From assembly GCF_038396615.1 (NCBI RefSeq), contig NZ_CP121689.1, positions 1,190,001 to 1,254,000 of the forward strand: DNA of 64,000 nt. Direction: 5' to 3'. Positions 17,087 through 26,107 of the stretch are shown here, piece by piece. The stretch is from Thermatribacter velox. GTDB lineage: Bacteria; Atribacterota; Atribacteria; Atribacterales; Thermatribacteraceae. How positions within the stretch are numbered: position 1 is the stretch's first letter; each line of letters starts with the position of its first letter. The position numbers and the translations under genes are program-made. The notes below the pieces were generated by a model. The model was not told where the DNA came from and did not search any database. It saw only the letters and a program-made list of their open reading frames with translations.

Positions 17087-17724
17087 AGAAAGAACCTCGC
17101 TTAAACTATCTGGTGCCTATTGTGGTTGAACAAACCCCCCGCGGAGAGAGAGCCTATGACATTTACTCAAGGCTCTTGCAGGACAGAATTATTTTCCTGG
17201 GCACCGAAATAAATGACACAGTGGCTAACCTGGTAATTGCTCAATTGCTTTTTCTGGAAGCCATGAACCGTGAGAAAGATATAAATCTTTATATTAATAG
17301 CCCCGGAGGCCTGGTGTCGGCCACGCTGGCTATTTACGACACCATACAGTATATCAAGCCCGATGTGGCCACCATATGCATTGGGCAGGCAGCAAGTGGA
17401 GCGGCGGTTATTTTAGCTGCTGGAGCCAAAGGGAAAAGAATGGCTCTACCCAATTCCCGGATAATGATTCACCAGCCTTTGGGAGGGGCTCAAGGTCAGG
17501 TGACGGATATTGAAATCCACGCCCGGGAAATGGTAAAAATAAGAGACCGCCTGAACGAGCTTTTGGCTTTTCACACTGGACAACCGGTTGAAAAAATCCG
17601 CAGGGATACCGAGCGAGACTTTTTCATGTCTTCTGAAGAGGCAAAAGAATATGGCATCATAGACCGGGTGCTTTACCCTGATAAAATACTGGGAGGAAAA
17701 AAGGAGAAAAATGACCAGATTTGA
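17083..17724 (+). CDS. clpP: ATP-dependent Clp protease proteolytic subunit
   Basis: Tetradecameric serine protease chamber used with ClpX. 213 residues. The mature-type N-terminus [23 protein letters not shown] is present. Catalytic Ser is in [14 protein letters not shown], His in [11 protein letters not shown], and Asp in [21 protein letters not shown] 17083 overlaps the tig stop and has GAGGAG upstream. It overlaps clpX by 14 bp. tig-clpP-clpX is a widely conserved order linking folding and degradation. Confidence 0.97.
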   Translation: MKKEPRLNYLVPIVVEQTPRGERAYDIYSRLLQDRIIFLGTEINDTVANLVIAQLLFLEAMNREKDINLYINSPGGLVSATLAIYDTIQYIKPDVATICIGQAASGAAVILAAGAKGKRMALPNSRIMIHQPLGGAQGQVTDIEIHAREMVKIRDRLNELLAFHTGQPVEKIRRDTERDFFMSSEEAKEYGIIDRVLYPDKILGGKKEKNDQI

Positions 17725-18985
17725 TGAAGATAGAGGAAAACTTCGTTGTTCTTTCTGTGGCAAAACCCAGAGTGAAGTTAAAAAGCTCATTGCAGGTCCA
17801 GGAGTATATATTTGTAATGAATGCATCGAGCTTTGCAATGAAATAATTAAGGAAGATTCTCATAAAACCAGAAAAGAGTGGACTCCGGACCGCATTCCAA
17901 CACCCAAGGAAATCAAAGAGTATCTCGATCGCTACGTTGTTGGGCAGGAAAGGGCGAAAATAACGCTCTCTGTAGCTGTATATAATCATTACAAAAGGAT
18001 TTTTTATCGTACGGAGGAAGAGAAGGTAGAAATAGAAAAAAGTAACGTCTTGCTGATTGGACCCACAGGATGTGGTAAAACCCTGCTTGCCAAAACCTTG
18101 GCGAAATTTCTAAATGTTCCATTTGCGATAGCAGATGCCACCACCCTGACCGAGGCAGGGTACGTAGGCGAAGATGTGGAAAATATTTTACTGCGCCTCA
18201 TTCAAAACGCCAACTTTGACATAAAACGTGCCGAGAAGGGCATAGTATACATCGACGAAATCGACAAAATCGCCCGCAAAAGCGATAGCCCTTCTATCAC
18301 CAGGGATGTTTCTGGTGAGGGTGTACAGCAGGCGCTGCTTAAAATCCTGGAAGGCACTATAGCTAACGTACCGCCACAGGGAGGAAGAAAACACCCCCAT
18401 CAAGAGTTCATTCAAATCAATACTGAAAACATTCTTTTTATTTGTGGTGGTGCCTTTGTGGGACTGGAAAAAATCGTTGAAGCAAGATTGAAGGACTGTC
18501 GCATAGGATTTGGCAACAAAGAATTGCTTTCTCCTGACGTGGAGAAAACAAATATTTTACATCGGGTTCAACCTGAAGACCTGATCAAGTTTGGCATGAT
18601 ACCAGAGTTTGTAGGGAGAATACCCGTAGTCTGTGCGCTGGATCCTCTCCAAGAAGAAGACCTGGTCAGGATACTTACTGAGCCCAGAAACAGTTTGATA
18701 AAGCAGTTCCAGAAGCTCTTTGAATTAGAGGGCGTAACCCTAACCTTTACTGAAGGTGCGCTAAAGCTAATCGCTAAGAAGGCTTTGAAAGAAGGCACTG
18801 GAGCAAGAGGTCTGAGAGCCATTATAGAAAGGATAATGACCGACTTGATGTTTGAATTACCCTCTCGCAAAGATGTAAAGTCGGTAGTAATAGACGATCA
18901 GTTTATACTTGACGCTGAAAGAAAAAGAGAACTCTTTCTCTCCCTCCTGGAAGATAAGACTGCTGAAGAAAAAGAATCTGCTTGA
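17711..18985 (+). CDS. clpX: ATP-dependent Clp protease ATPase subunit ClpX
   Basis: AAA+ unfoldase that delivers substrates to ClpP. 424 residues. An N-terminal zinc-binding domain has CSFCGK and CNECIELC (residues about 13-41). Walker A is GPTGCGKT, Walker [11 protein letters not shown], and the C-terminal domain contains [15 protein letters not shown]. The ClpP-contact loop IGF is present (CRIGFGNKE). ATG 17711 has an AAAGGAG site. The next gene, valS, starts 15 bp downstream. Confidence 0.97.
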   Translation: MTRFDEDRGKLRCSFCGKTQSEVKKLIAGPGVYICNECIELCNEIIKEDSHKTRKEWTPDRIPTPKEIKEYLDRYVVGQERAKITLSVAVYNHYKRIFYRTEEEKVEIEKSNVLLIGPTGCGKTLLAKTLAKFLNVPFAIADATTLTEAGYVGEDVENILLRLIQNANFDIKRAEKGIVYIDEIDKIARKSDSPSITRDVSGEGVQQALLKILEGTIANVPPQGGRKHPHQEFIQINTENILFICGGAFVGLEKIVEARLKDCRIGFGNKELLSPDVEKTNILHRVQPEDLIKFGMIPEFVGRIPVVCALDPLQEEDLVRILTEPRNSLIKQFQKLFELEGVTLTFTEGALKLIAKKALKEGTGARGLRAIIERIMTDLMFELPSRKDVKSVVIDDQFILDAERKRELFLSLLEDKTAEEKESA

Positions 18986-19000
18986 GAAGAGGAGAGTGAC

Positions 19001-21670
19001 ATGAGCATCGAAAAGAGCAAAGCCATTCCCCGAGCCTTCGATCCTTCGGAAATAGAAGGAAAGCTTTACAGTTTTTGGGAAAAAAGCGGCTTTTTTACCC
19101 CCGATTTAGAAAGCTCCAAGCCGCCTTTTTCCATAGTTATACCTCCCCCTAATGTGACCGGCTTCCTTCATATGGGGCATGCATTGAACCTTACCCTTCA
19201 GGACATCCTGGCGCGCTTCAAAAGAATGCGAGGATTTAATGTGCTTTGGGTTCCGGGCACTGACCATGCGGGTATCGCTACCCAGAACGTGGTGGAGCGG
19301 GAACTTGCCAAAGAAGGGTTGAGCCGGCACGACCTGGGAAGAGAAAAATTTCTGGAAAGAGTATGGCAGTGGAAGGAAGTTTATCATAAAAGAATCAGGA
19401 ACCAATTAAAACGTATGGGAGCTTCCTGCGATTGGACCAGAGAAAGGTTCACTATGGATGAAGGACTCTCCAGGGCAGTTAAGGAAGTTTTTGTCCGTCT
19501 TTTTGAGGAAGGGTTTATTTACCAGGGCGAATATATTGTCAACTGGTGCCCGCGCTGCGAAACTGCGCTTGCCGATATAGAGGTCGATTTTAAGGAGCAG
19601 AAGGGGAAACTCTATTACATACGGTATTATTTTAAAGACGATCCTGAAAAGTTTCTCACCATTGCCACCACTCGCCCGGAAACCATGCTGGGTGATGTGG
19701 CCGTAGCCGTCAACCCTGAGGATGAGCGCTATAAGGCTTTGATAGGGAAAGTGGTTATTCTTCCTCTGGTGGGTCGAGAGCTCCCGATAATTGCCGATGC
19801 TTACGTGGATCCCAAATTCGGCACTGGTGTGCTCAAGGTGACACCGGCGCATGACTTCAACGATTTCGAACTGGGCAAAAGGCATAACTTGCCCTTGGTC
19901 AAGGTGATTGACCAGAAAGCCAGAATGACTGGAGAAGCTGGCGAATTTGCTGGACTATCTCGCGAAGAATGTCGTGAAAAAATAGTGGCCAGACTTTCCC
20001 AGTTGGGATACCTTGAAAGAGTGGAAGACCATACCCACGCAGTAGGCAGATGTTATCGCTGTACCACAGTAGTGGAGCCGCTAATTTCAAAGCAGTGGTT
20101 TGTCAAAATGAAAGAACTGGCTACACCAGCCATTAAAGCGGTCGCTGAAAAGCAAATAGAGTTTATACCTGAAAACTGGGAAAAAGTCTATTTCGAGTGG
20201 ATGTATAACATAAAGGACTGGTGTATTTCCAGGCAAATCTGGTGGGGACACCAGATTCCGATTTTCACCTGTGAAGAGTGCAATTTTGTGTTTGCACATC
20301 GAAATCAGCCTGAACGCTGTCCAAAATGTGGAGGGAAAGTACACCAGGAAGAAGATGTGCTCGATACCTGGTTTAGCTCTGCGCTCTGGCCTTTTTCGAC
20401 TCTGGGTTGGCCCCAAAAAACTAAAGAACTGGAGATTTTCTATCCTACCTCGGTACTGGTAACTGGTTTCGACATCATATTCTTCTGGGTAGCCCGAATG
20501 ATTATGATGGGTCTCAAGTTCACCGGTGAAGTGCCCTTCCGCAAAGTTTACATAACGCCTTTAGTGAGAGATGCCCAGGGAAGGAAAATGAGTAAATCCG
20601 CAGGCAATGCTATAGATCCCCTGGAAATTACCCAAAAATATGGTGTTGATTCTTTGCGCTTTGCTCTCGCCTGGTTGACCATTCAGGGAAGAGATATCAA
20701 TCTTTCTATGGAAAGAATTGAGGCATCAAGGAACTTCATGAATAAGCTCTGGAACGCTTCCCGATTCGTTTTGATGAACACTGAAGAGTTAAGGCCCTCA
20801 GATGTTGAAGAACCAGTTCCTGTTTCCCTCCTTGACCTCAAAGACCGCTGGATTCTTTCCCGCCTCCAGCAGACTATAGAACAGGCAACCAGTGAGCTCG
20901 AGAGATTTAACTTTGGAGAATACACAAACCTGATATATGAATTTGTCTGGGGAGAATTCTGCGACTGGTACATAGAGTGGTGCAAAAAAGATCTCTATGA
21001 AGGAAAACCCCAGGAAAGGAGAAAAGCCCAGCAATTGCTGGTTCAAATTCTCTCCCAAATACTTAAATTACTTCACCCCATTGCACCCTACATAACTGAG
21101 GAGATATGGCAAAATCTTCCCCTCAGCGAAGCTGAGAGTATCATGATAGCTCCCTGGCCCGAAAGCTCGCCCGAGAAGATTGACTTCGAGGTAGACGAGT
21201 TGATTGGTATCTTTCAAGCAATTATTCGTGAAATACGCTTTCTTAAGTCTGAGTTACGCATACCGCTTACGCACCAAAGCGAAGTGATTATCAACCTTAC
21301 CGATGCCAGCTCTCCCGTAGAGGAACTTAACACCTATAAGAACTACATTGAAACGCTGGCCAGGTGCACTGTTAAAGAAATAGGTGTTGGCTTGGAAAGA
21401 CCAGAAGGCTTTGCAATATCCAGTACTAAGGGAGCAGAAATTTACCTTAATGTTGAAGGGGCCATTGATATTGGTCAGGAATTGCAGCGTCTTGAGAAAA
21501 AAATTCAAGAAGTTGATGAAGAGCTGGAAAGAGTTTCCAGAAGAATCAACAATCCAGATTTCCTGAATCGGGCTCCGGAAGAAACCGTGCAAAGAGAAAA
21601 GCGGAGATTTTCTGAGCTGAATGCAGAGAAAGCCAAGCTTGTTCGCCTGAAAGAGGCTATAGCAAAATGA
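19001..21670 (+). CDS. valS: Valine-tRNA ligase
   Basis: Class I aminoacyl-tRNA synthetase, 889 residues, the usual length. The HIGH-type motif is in [16 protein letters not shown], the editing (CP1) domain follows, and the KMSKS motif is [10 protein letters not shown]. The tail has the heptad-like coiled-coil typical of ValRS (residues about 820-889). A zinc-knuckle-like CEECNF and CPKC pair is present around residue 425. No T-box leader is present; it lies 15 bp after clpX in the same transcript. Its stop overlaps the next start as ATGA. Confidence 0.97.
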   Translation: MSIEKSKAIPRAFDPSEIEGKLYSFWEKSGFFTPDLESSKPPFSIVIPPPNVTGFLHMGHALNLTLQDILARFKRMRGFNVLWVPGTDHAGIATQNVVERELAKEGLSRHDLGREKFLERVWQWKEVYHKRIRNQLKRMGASCDWTRERFTMDEGLSRAVKEVFVRLFEEGFIYQGEYIVNWCPRCETALADIEVDFKEQKGKLYYIRYYFKDDPEKFLTIATTRPETMLGDVAVAVNPEDERYKALIGKVVILPLVGRELPIIADAYVDPKFGTGVLKVTPAHDFNDFELGKRHNLPLVKVIDQKARMTGEAGEFAGLSREECREKIVARLSQLGYLERVEDHTHAVGRCYRCTTVVEPLISKQWFVKMKELATPAIKAVAEKQIEFIPENWEKVYFEWMYNIKDWCISRQIWWGHQIPIFTCEECNFVFAHRNQPERCPKCGGKVHQEEDVLDTWFSSALWPFSTLGWPQKTKELEIFYPTSVLVTGFDIIFFWVARMIMMGLKFTGEVPFRKVYITPLVRDAQGRKMSKSAGNAIDPLEITQKYGVDSLRFALAWLTIQGRDINLSMERIEASRNFMNKLWNASRFVLMNTEELRPSDVEEPVPVSLLDLKDRWILSRLQQTIEQATSELERFNFGEYTNLIYEFVWGEFCDWYIEWCKKDLYEGKPQERRKAQQLLVQILSQILKLLHPIAPYITEEIWQNLPLSEAESIMIAPWPESSPEKIDFEVDELIGIFQAIIREIRFLKSELRIPLTHQSEVIINLTDASSPVEELNTYKNYIETLARCTVKEIGVGLERPEGFAISSTKGAEIYLNVEGAIDIGQELQRLEKKIQEVDEELERVSRRINNPDFLNRAPEETVQREKRRFSELNAEKAKLVRLKEAIAK

Positions 21671-22293
21671 TGATTTCTCCTTTCAGGAAAAAAGACCCTG
21701 TTGAAACTATTGTTATTCTGGCAGGTGGCCTGGTAATAGTGGTCTTTGCTTTTTTCGCAGCGCGTGGAGACCTTGAAGCCTATACTTCCATGATAACAGG
21801 AAGCTGGGTAAAAGAAAGGGCAGACACTGGTCCTGCCAGCCGATTAGTTTCTGGAAGCACTGGACAGAAAGCTCTGAATGTTCAGAAAAGTCCCGAAGTG
21901 TTGCCTCCGCCTGAGACACCTCCACCATCCCCATTGCAAACAGTTCAAAAGGAGTCGGACTCAATAACGGTTTCTCAGATAGAAAATCAAAGCACGCCCA
22001 AACCTACCTCAGCACCTCCCGTTCAGAAAAGCCCCGCTTCAGAAACCCGGTCGGACCAGGCGAGCTCGGTGTCGCAGAAAGAAGGTTATTACGTTCAGGC
22101 TGGAGCCTTTTCCCAAATTGCCAATGCAGAAAGGATGCGCTCTTTGCTAAAGGAACTTGGTTTTACAGCTTCTATAGAAAAAGACAACAATGTTTACAAA
22201 GTGAGAATATACGGCTTTACCACTTTCGAAGAGGCCAAACAAACAGTGAGCAAACTTGCCAGTCAGGGCATAGAAGCATTTGCCGGTAAATAA
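21667..22293 (+). CDS. Membrane-anchored SPOR-domain protein
   Basis: 208 residues with one N-terminal transmembrane helix (about 15-35), a long Pro/Ser/Gln-rich linker (about 55-137), and a C-terminal SPOR domain starting [22 protein letters not shown] domains bind peptidoglycan lacking stem peptides at division septa, so this is probably a cell-wall or division protein exposed outside the membrane. It overlaps valS by 4 bp; that pairing is likely only a transcriptional convenience. There is no amidase domain. Confidence 0.85.
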   Translation: MMISPFRKKDPVETIVILAGGLVIVVFAFFAARGDLEAYTSMITGSWVKERADTGPASRLVSGSTGQKALNVQKSPEVLPPPETPPPSPLQTVQKESDSITVSQIENQSTPKPTSAPPVQKSPASETRSDQASSVSQKEGYYVQAGAFSQIANAERMRSLLKELGFTASIEKDNNVYKVRIYGFTTFEEAKQTVSKLASQGIEAFAGK

Positions 22294-22306
22294 GGAGAGG
22301 TTGGTC

Positions 22307-22699
22307 ATGACTTTAAGAGAAATCAAGGAAATTCTTGATGCTGAAGTCCTTGCAGGGGAAGAGTTTCTGGATCAGGAACCTGTATCAGCGTGTGGTAGTG
22401 ATTTGCTTAGTGATGTGTTGGCTTTTACAAAAGAGAGATCGGTGTTGCTTACTGGTTTAACCAATGCCCAGGTAATTCGCACTGCAGAAATGAGTGATCT
22501 GGTGGGGATAATATTCGTACGCGGCAAAAAGCCTGATTCTGCAACTATAGAGCTTGCCAACATCAAGAAAATACCTCTTTTGGCTACCAAACTACCTATG
22601 TATGAAGCCTGTGGAAGACTTTATATGAAAGGCCTTAAAGGCTGTAGTGAACTAAACTCTACTGCCTGCAGTACGCCCGATGAAACAGACAAACAATGA
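22307..22699 (+). CDS. DRTGG-domain protein (first copy)
   Basis: 130 residues resembling the DRTGG domain, a ligand-binding module of unknown ligand: MTLREIKEILDAEVLAGEEFL, then GSDLLSDVLAF, a central hydrophobic strand and KKIPLLATKLPMYEACGRL near the end. ATG 22307 with GGAGAGG upstream is preferred over TTG 22280. It opens a five-gene module with an anti-sigma-like ATPase, a hydrogenase homologue, a second DRTGG protein and a PHP protein. Overlap with the next gene is 20 bp. Confidence 0.8.
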   Translation: MTLREIKEILDAEVLAGEEFLDQEPVSACGSDLLSDVLAFTKERSVLLTGLTNAQVIRTAEMSDLVGIIFVRGKKPDSATIELANIKKIPLLATKLPMYEACGRLYMKGLKGCSELNSTACSTPDETDKQ

Positions 22700-23129
22700 A
22701 CCGCTTATTTCCTTGCAGCGCAACATAAACGGTGGAGATTTTCAGAGTGCAGGGGATATTTCCAGTGAAATAAAAAAAATCCTTCAGCAAACCGGTTTTC
22801 CGCCTAACTTTACAAGAAGAGTGGTTATTGCTGCCTATGAAGCAGAAATGAATGTTGTAATCCATGCCTATCGAGGTGTTTTCTCTGTAGATATATATCC
22901 CGACCGAGTACATATTGTGGTGGACGACGAAGGACCTGGTATACCAGACTTGGAGTTAGCCTTTCAGGAAGGTTATTCGACAGCTCCACCCCACATAAGG
23001 GAAATGGGTTTTGGAGCAGGATACGGACTATCCAATATGAAGAAATGCTCAGACCAGCTCAACATCGAAACCCAGGTTGGAAAAGGAACTAAGGTGATTA
23101 TGGACTTTCTTCTTAAAAACAAGGCTTAG
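22680..23129 (+). CDS. Anti-sigma-factor-like serine kinase ATPase (RsbW/SpoIIAB family)
   Basis: 149 residues forming a single GHKL ATPase domain. The N-box is YEAEMNVVIHAY, the G1 box DDEGPGIPD and the G2 region GAGYGLSNMKK. Family members phosphorylate anti-anti-sigma factors or act as soluble histidine-kinase-like partners. No sigma factor, STAS protein or SpoIIE phosphatase is nearby. It starts inside the preceding DRTGG gene and ends 8 bp before the hydrogenase homologue. Coupling to the redox-sensing protein suggests a signal output; this is inference. Confidence 0.85.
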   Translation: MKQTNNEPLISLQRNINGGDFQSAGDISSEIKKILQQTGFPPNFTRRVVIAAYEAEMNVVIHAYRGVFSVDIYPDRVHIVVDDEGPGIPDLELAFQEGYSTAPPHIREMGFGAGYGLSNMKKCSDQLNIETQVGKGTKVIMDFLLKNKA

Positions 23130-23137
23130 GTGGGTTT

Positions 23138-24463
23138 ATGGAACTTGCTACCTTTTTTCATTCAGTACGCCTGGATGAAGAAAAATGTAAAGGTTGTACT
23201 CATTGTATCAGGCGCTGTCCCACTGAAGCAATAAGAGTGAGGGGAGGAAAGGCGCGCATTGATGAAGAACGTTGCATAGATTGTGGCGAGTGTATCAGGA
23301 CTTGTCCCAACCATGCAAAATATGCTCAAAGCGACCCATTGGAAAGCATTCGAAGGTTTAAATACTCGGTAGCACTTCCGGCTCCCTCTTTTTATGCCCA
23401 GTTCAGAGTGGATACCCCTTTGGAGAAAATACTTGGTGGACTACTAACACTGGGTTTTTCAAGTGTGTTTGAAGTTGCCAGAGGAGCTGAAATACTTGCT
23501 GAAGCCACGGCTGAATACTTGTCCAGAAAAGAGGTTCCAAAACCAGTCATTTCCTCGGCCTGTCCCGCTGTGGTAAGACTTATCGAAGTGAAGTTTCCTT
23601 CGCTCATTGAAAACCTTTTGCCGATGGACTCGCCTCTGGGAGTAGCAGCAAAAATTGCCCGCCTGGAAGCACTCAAGCAGGGCTTTAAGTCTGAAGAAGT
23701 AGGTGTTTTTTTTATTACTCCCTGTCCTGCCAAGGTTACCGAGGTAAGGCAGAGTAAAGAGGACCTTTCAAGAATTGATGGCGCCATATCCATTTCGGAA
23801 GTTTATTCTCAACTCGTCAATAGGCTTGACCAGGCAAAGCCTGCTGCTTCTTTTCAGATGGCAAGCTGGAAGGGTATAGGATGGGCGCGCTCAGGTGGCG
23901 AACAGGAATCCCTGGGGGAGGGGGAGTTTATGGCGGTGGATGGAATTCATAACGTTATCTCAGTTCTGGAAAAGATAGAAATGGGAGAGCTCTCGAAAGT
24001 GGTTTATTGCGAAGCCCAGGCCTGTGTTGGAGGGTGCATTGGCGGGGTTTTAGCGGTTCGCAATCCCTTTATCGCCAAAGTTAGCGTAAACCACTTGATT
24101 AAAAAATACAGTAATTACAAGCCCATAGAAAAAGATTTACTTTTGGAGTGGCAACAAAAAGGGATACTGCTGAGAAGTACCCCATATCAGGCCAAGGAAG
24201 TATTAAAACTTGACAAAGATTTTAGAAAAGCCATGCAAAAGTATCAAACAATAGAGAAGCTAACTGAAAAATTGCCAGGGCTTGATTGTGGAGCGTGTGG
24301 TTCACCGACCTGCAGAGCTCTTGCTGAAGATATAGTGCTTGGCAAAGCCCTGGAAACCGATTGTCCTTTTCTGTTAAGAGAGCAACTGCTTGAGAAAGCC
24401 AGGGAAATTCAGGAATTAGCAAGTAGAGTTCCTCAAACCATGGCTGGGAAGAAGGAGGATTGA
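23138..24463 (+). CDS. HydS/HsfB-like sensory [FeFe]-hydrogenase homologue
   Basis: 441 residues. Two 4Fe-4S ferredoxin motifs are at residues 17-27 (CKGCTHCIRRC) and 46-56 (CIDCGECIRTC). The H-cluster domain follows: L1 is SSACPAVV (C142), L2 TPCPAKVTE (C196), L3 EAQACVGGCIGG (C296, C300). All four cubane-ligand cysteines are kept, but the first L1 cysteine, used for proton transfer in catalytic enzymes, is Ala141. A C-terminal Fe-S domain has DCGACGSPTC (384-392) and C409. These are traits of sensory hydrogenases rather than H2 producers. No HydE/F/G maturases are in the window. ATG 23138 has AGGTGG upstream. Confidence 0.88.
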   Translation: MELATFFHSVRLDEEKCKGCTHCIRRCPTEAIRVRGGKARIDEERCIDCGECIRTCPNHAKYAQSDPLESIRRFKYSVALPAPSFYAQFRVDTPLEKILGGLLTLGFSSVFEVARGAEILAEATAEYLSRKEVPKPVISSACPAVVRLIEVKFPSLIENLLPMDSPLGVAAKIARLEALKQGFKSEEVGVFFITPCPAKVTEVRQSKEDLSRIDGAISISEVYSQLVNRLDQAKPAASFQMASWKGIGWARSGGEQESLGEGEFMAVDGIHNVISVLEKIEMGELSKVVYCEAQACVGGCIGGVLAVRNPFIAKVSVNHLIKKYSNYKPIEKDLLLEWQQKGILLRSTPYQAKEVLKLDKDFRKAMQKYQTIEKLTEKLPGLDCGACGSPTCRALAEDIVLGKALETDCPFLLREQLLEKAREIQELASRVPQTMAGKKED

Positions 24464-24464
24464 C

Positions 24465-24818
24465 ATGAAGATAATCGAGATTATTGAACCTCTCCAGGCT
24501 CAAGTTATTGCAAAAGGTGATCTGGAACAACAGGAAGTCTCTGGAGGTTATGCAGGAGACCTGTTAAGTGATGTTATAGCAAATGCGAAAGAAAGCTCTG
24601 TTTGGGTGACTATTCAATCCCACCCTAACGTTGTCGCAGTAGCAAAGTTGGTTGGTATCCCCTGTATCGTAGTAACCAACTTCCAGGATGTTGATGAACA
24701 AACTTCGCAGCGCGCTGAAAAAGAAGGTATTACCATTCTCAAAACCCCTCTTACCACCTATCAAGCGGTTGCTGTTCTTTCTCGGCTTGGTTTACCAGGC
24801 TTAAGACGCAATGCCTGA
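24465..24818 (+). CDS. DRTGG-domain protein (second copy)
   Basis: 117 residues with the same layout as the first copy: a strand-rich start IIEIIEPLQAQVIAKGDL, YAGDLLSDVIANAKE in the middle and a C-terminal KEGITILKTPLTTYQAVAVLSRLGL. Resemblance to the first copy (GDLLSDV) suggests duplication within the module. It begins one base after the hydrogenase homologue and overlaps the PHP gene by 8 bp. Confidence 0.8.
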   Translation: MKIIEIIEPLQAQVIAKGDLEQQEVSGGYAGDLLSDVIANAKESSVWVTIQSHPNVVAVAKLVGIPCIVVTNFQDVDEQTSQRAEKEGITILKTPLTTYQAVAVLSRLGLPGLRRNA

Positions 24819-25551
24819 AACCTTGTTGCGTGCTGACCTTCACATTCACTCTGTGCTTTCACCGTGTGCACAGAGAGAAATGTTGCCCCACTGCATAGTT
24901 CTTGAAGCCCTGCAAAAGAAACTGGACGTTATTGCGGTAACAGACCATAATGCGTGCGAAAACGTTGGACTCACCATGGAATTAGGGCAACGCTTTGGTT
25001 TATGGGTGGTACCAGGGATTGAAGTGGAAAGCAAAGAAGAAATACACTTTTTGTGTTTTTTCCCTACTTTAGATTTGCTCGCTCTCTTCAACCGAGAAGT
25101 CGACGCTAATCTTTCACGGATTCCTATCAATGAAGAAATATGGGGCGAGGAGTGGGTTATTGATGAAGAAGGTGGGATTAAAGCGAAGAAAAAATACCTG
25201 TTGACGTATCCAACGCAATTGTCGGCAGAAGAACTCATTACTTTGGCTCGCAAATACCAGGGATTTGTCGTTCCCTCTCACATTGACCGAGCTTCTTACA
25301 GCGTGCTTGCCAACCTGGGTTTTATACCACGGGAGTGGGGTATTGAAACGATAGAAATCTCTTCCTGGCAGAAAGCAGAAACCCTTCGAGGAAATGTTAG
25401 TCTCGGAGAGTACGTTCTGGTCTCATTTTCTGACGCCCATTCTCTTTCCGAAATTGGTCGTACCTTCACACTACTTGAAATTCAAAAAAGAGATTGGACG
25501 TCATTGCTCCAGGCCTTGACCACCAGGAAATTCTTTCCACATCAGAGCTAA
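24811..25551 (+). CDS. PHP-domain metal-dependent phosphoesterase
   Basis: 246 residues of the PHP superfamily. Metal ligands are visible in order: ADLHIHSVLSPC (HxH), VTDHNACEN (DH), GIEVESKEE, SHIDRAS (His) and FSDAHSL (DxH). Related stand-alone PHP proteins are phosphoesterases on small phosphates, DNA ends or nucleotides; the substrate here is unknown. It closes the sensory-hydrogenase module, a neighbourhood known from clostridia and thermotogae. A 113 bp regulatory gap to mraZ follows. Confidence 0.85.
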   Translation: MPETLLRADLHIHSVLSPCAQREMLPHCIVLEALQKKLDVIAVTDHNACENVGLTMELGQRFGLWVVPGIEVESKEEIHFLCFFPTLDLLALFNREVDANLSRIPINEEIWGEEWVIDEEGGIKAKKKYLLTYPTQLSAEELITLARKYQGFVVPSHIDRASYSVLANLGFIPREWGIETIEISSWQKAETLRGNVSLGEYVLVSFSDAHSLSEIGRTFTLLEIQKRDWTSLLQALTTRKFFPHQS

Positions 25552-25567
25552 TTTTTTTCTGGCTTTC

Positions 25568-25660
25568 TTGAGTACTCAAACTTTTGTTCTGTTTCTCTTT
25601 TCACCCTCATGTTCTATCCTTTTTGTGGAGTGTTATGTCTTTTTGTGGGGGAAAGTGGGG
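25568..25660 (+). promoter_or_regulatory. mraZ control region with phased MraZ boxes
   Basis: GTGGAG at 25625, GTGGGG at 25645 and GTGGGG at 25655 are spaced by 20 and 10 bp, that is whole helical turns; the position between them (25635) holds a degenerate copy. Two of the boxes are preceded by TTTT. This matches the known direct-repeat operators (TGGG repeats with a 10 bp period) by which MraZ represses its own dcw operon. Farther up is a perfect 12 bp palindrome TTGAGTACTCAA (25568-25579). I could not identify a convincing -35/-10 pair here. Confidence 0.65.
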
Positions 25661-25664
25661 AATA

Positions 25665-26099
25665 ATGTTCCTTGGTCAGTTCGAGTATTCCGTAGACGCC
25701 AAAGGGAGAATAACCATTCCCAGCACCTTTCGTAAGGATTTGAGCGACAAAGCATATCTAACTAAAGGAGTGGAAAGATGCATCCTTGTTTACCCCGAAG
25801 AATCCTGGCAGAACTTGTGTCAAAAAGTGGCAAACCTTTCTTTCACCAAAAAAGATGCTCGAGAATTTACCCGCTTTTTTTTCGCTAACGCTTCTCAAGA
25901 ATCAATTGACTCTCAGGGTAGAATCCTGCTTCCCCGACACCTCAGAGAATATGCTTCAATCGACAAAAAAGCAGTTATTGCTGGTGCCGGAAAGGTAATC
26001 GAGATTTGGTCGGAACAGAACTGGAGAGAACACATGAAAGAAGTTGAGGAAAAATTTGGAGATATTGCGGAAAAGATAATATTTGAAACCAACCTGTGA
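25665..26099 (+). CDS. mraZ: Transcriptional regulator MraZ
   Basis: Ring-forming DNA-binding regulator of the division and cell-wall operon. 144 residues with two SpoVT-AbrB-type halves, each carrying the DxxxR motif (DAKGRITIP near residue 15 and DSQGRILLP near residue 86). Start ATG 25665 begins MFLGQFEYS, which matches the family N-terminus; the upstream in-frame stretch would read through the operator boxes. It overlaps a possible GTG start of rsmH. It heads the dcw cluster and presumably represses it through the boxes just upstream. Confidence 0.95.
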   Translation: MFLGQFEYSVDAKGRITIPSTFRKDLSDKAYLTKGVERCILVYPEESWQNLCQKVANLSFTKKDAREFTRFFFANASQESIDSQGRILLPRHLREYASIDKKAVIAGAGKVIEIWSEQNWREHMKEVEEKFGDIAEKIIFETNL

Positions 26100-26107
26100 G
26101 AAATTCC

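Noticed and set aside
18986-19000. T-box leader for valS
   Set aside because: Gap to clpX is 15 bp, so no leader exists.
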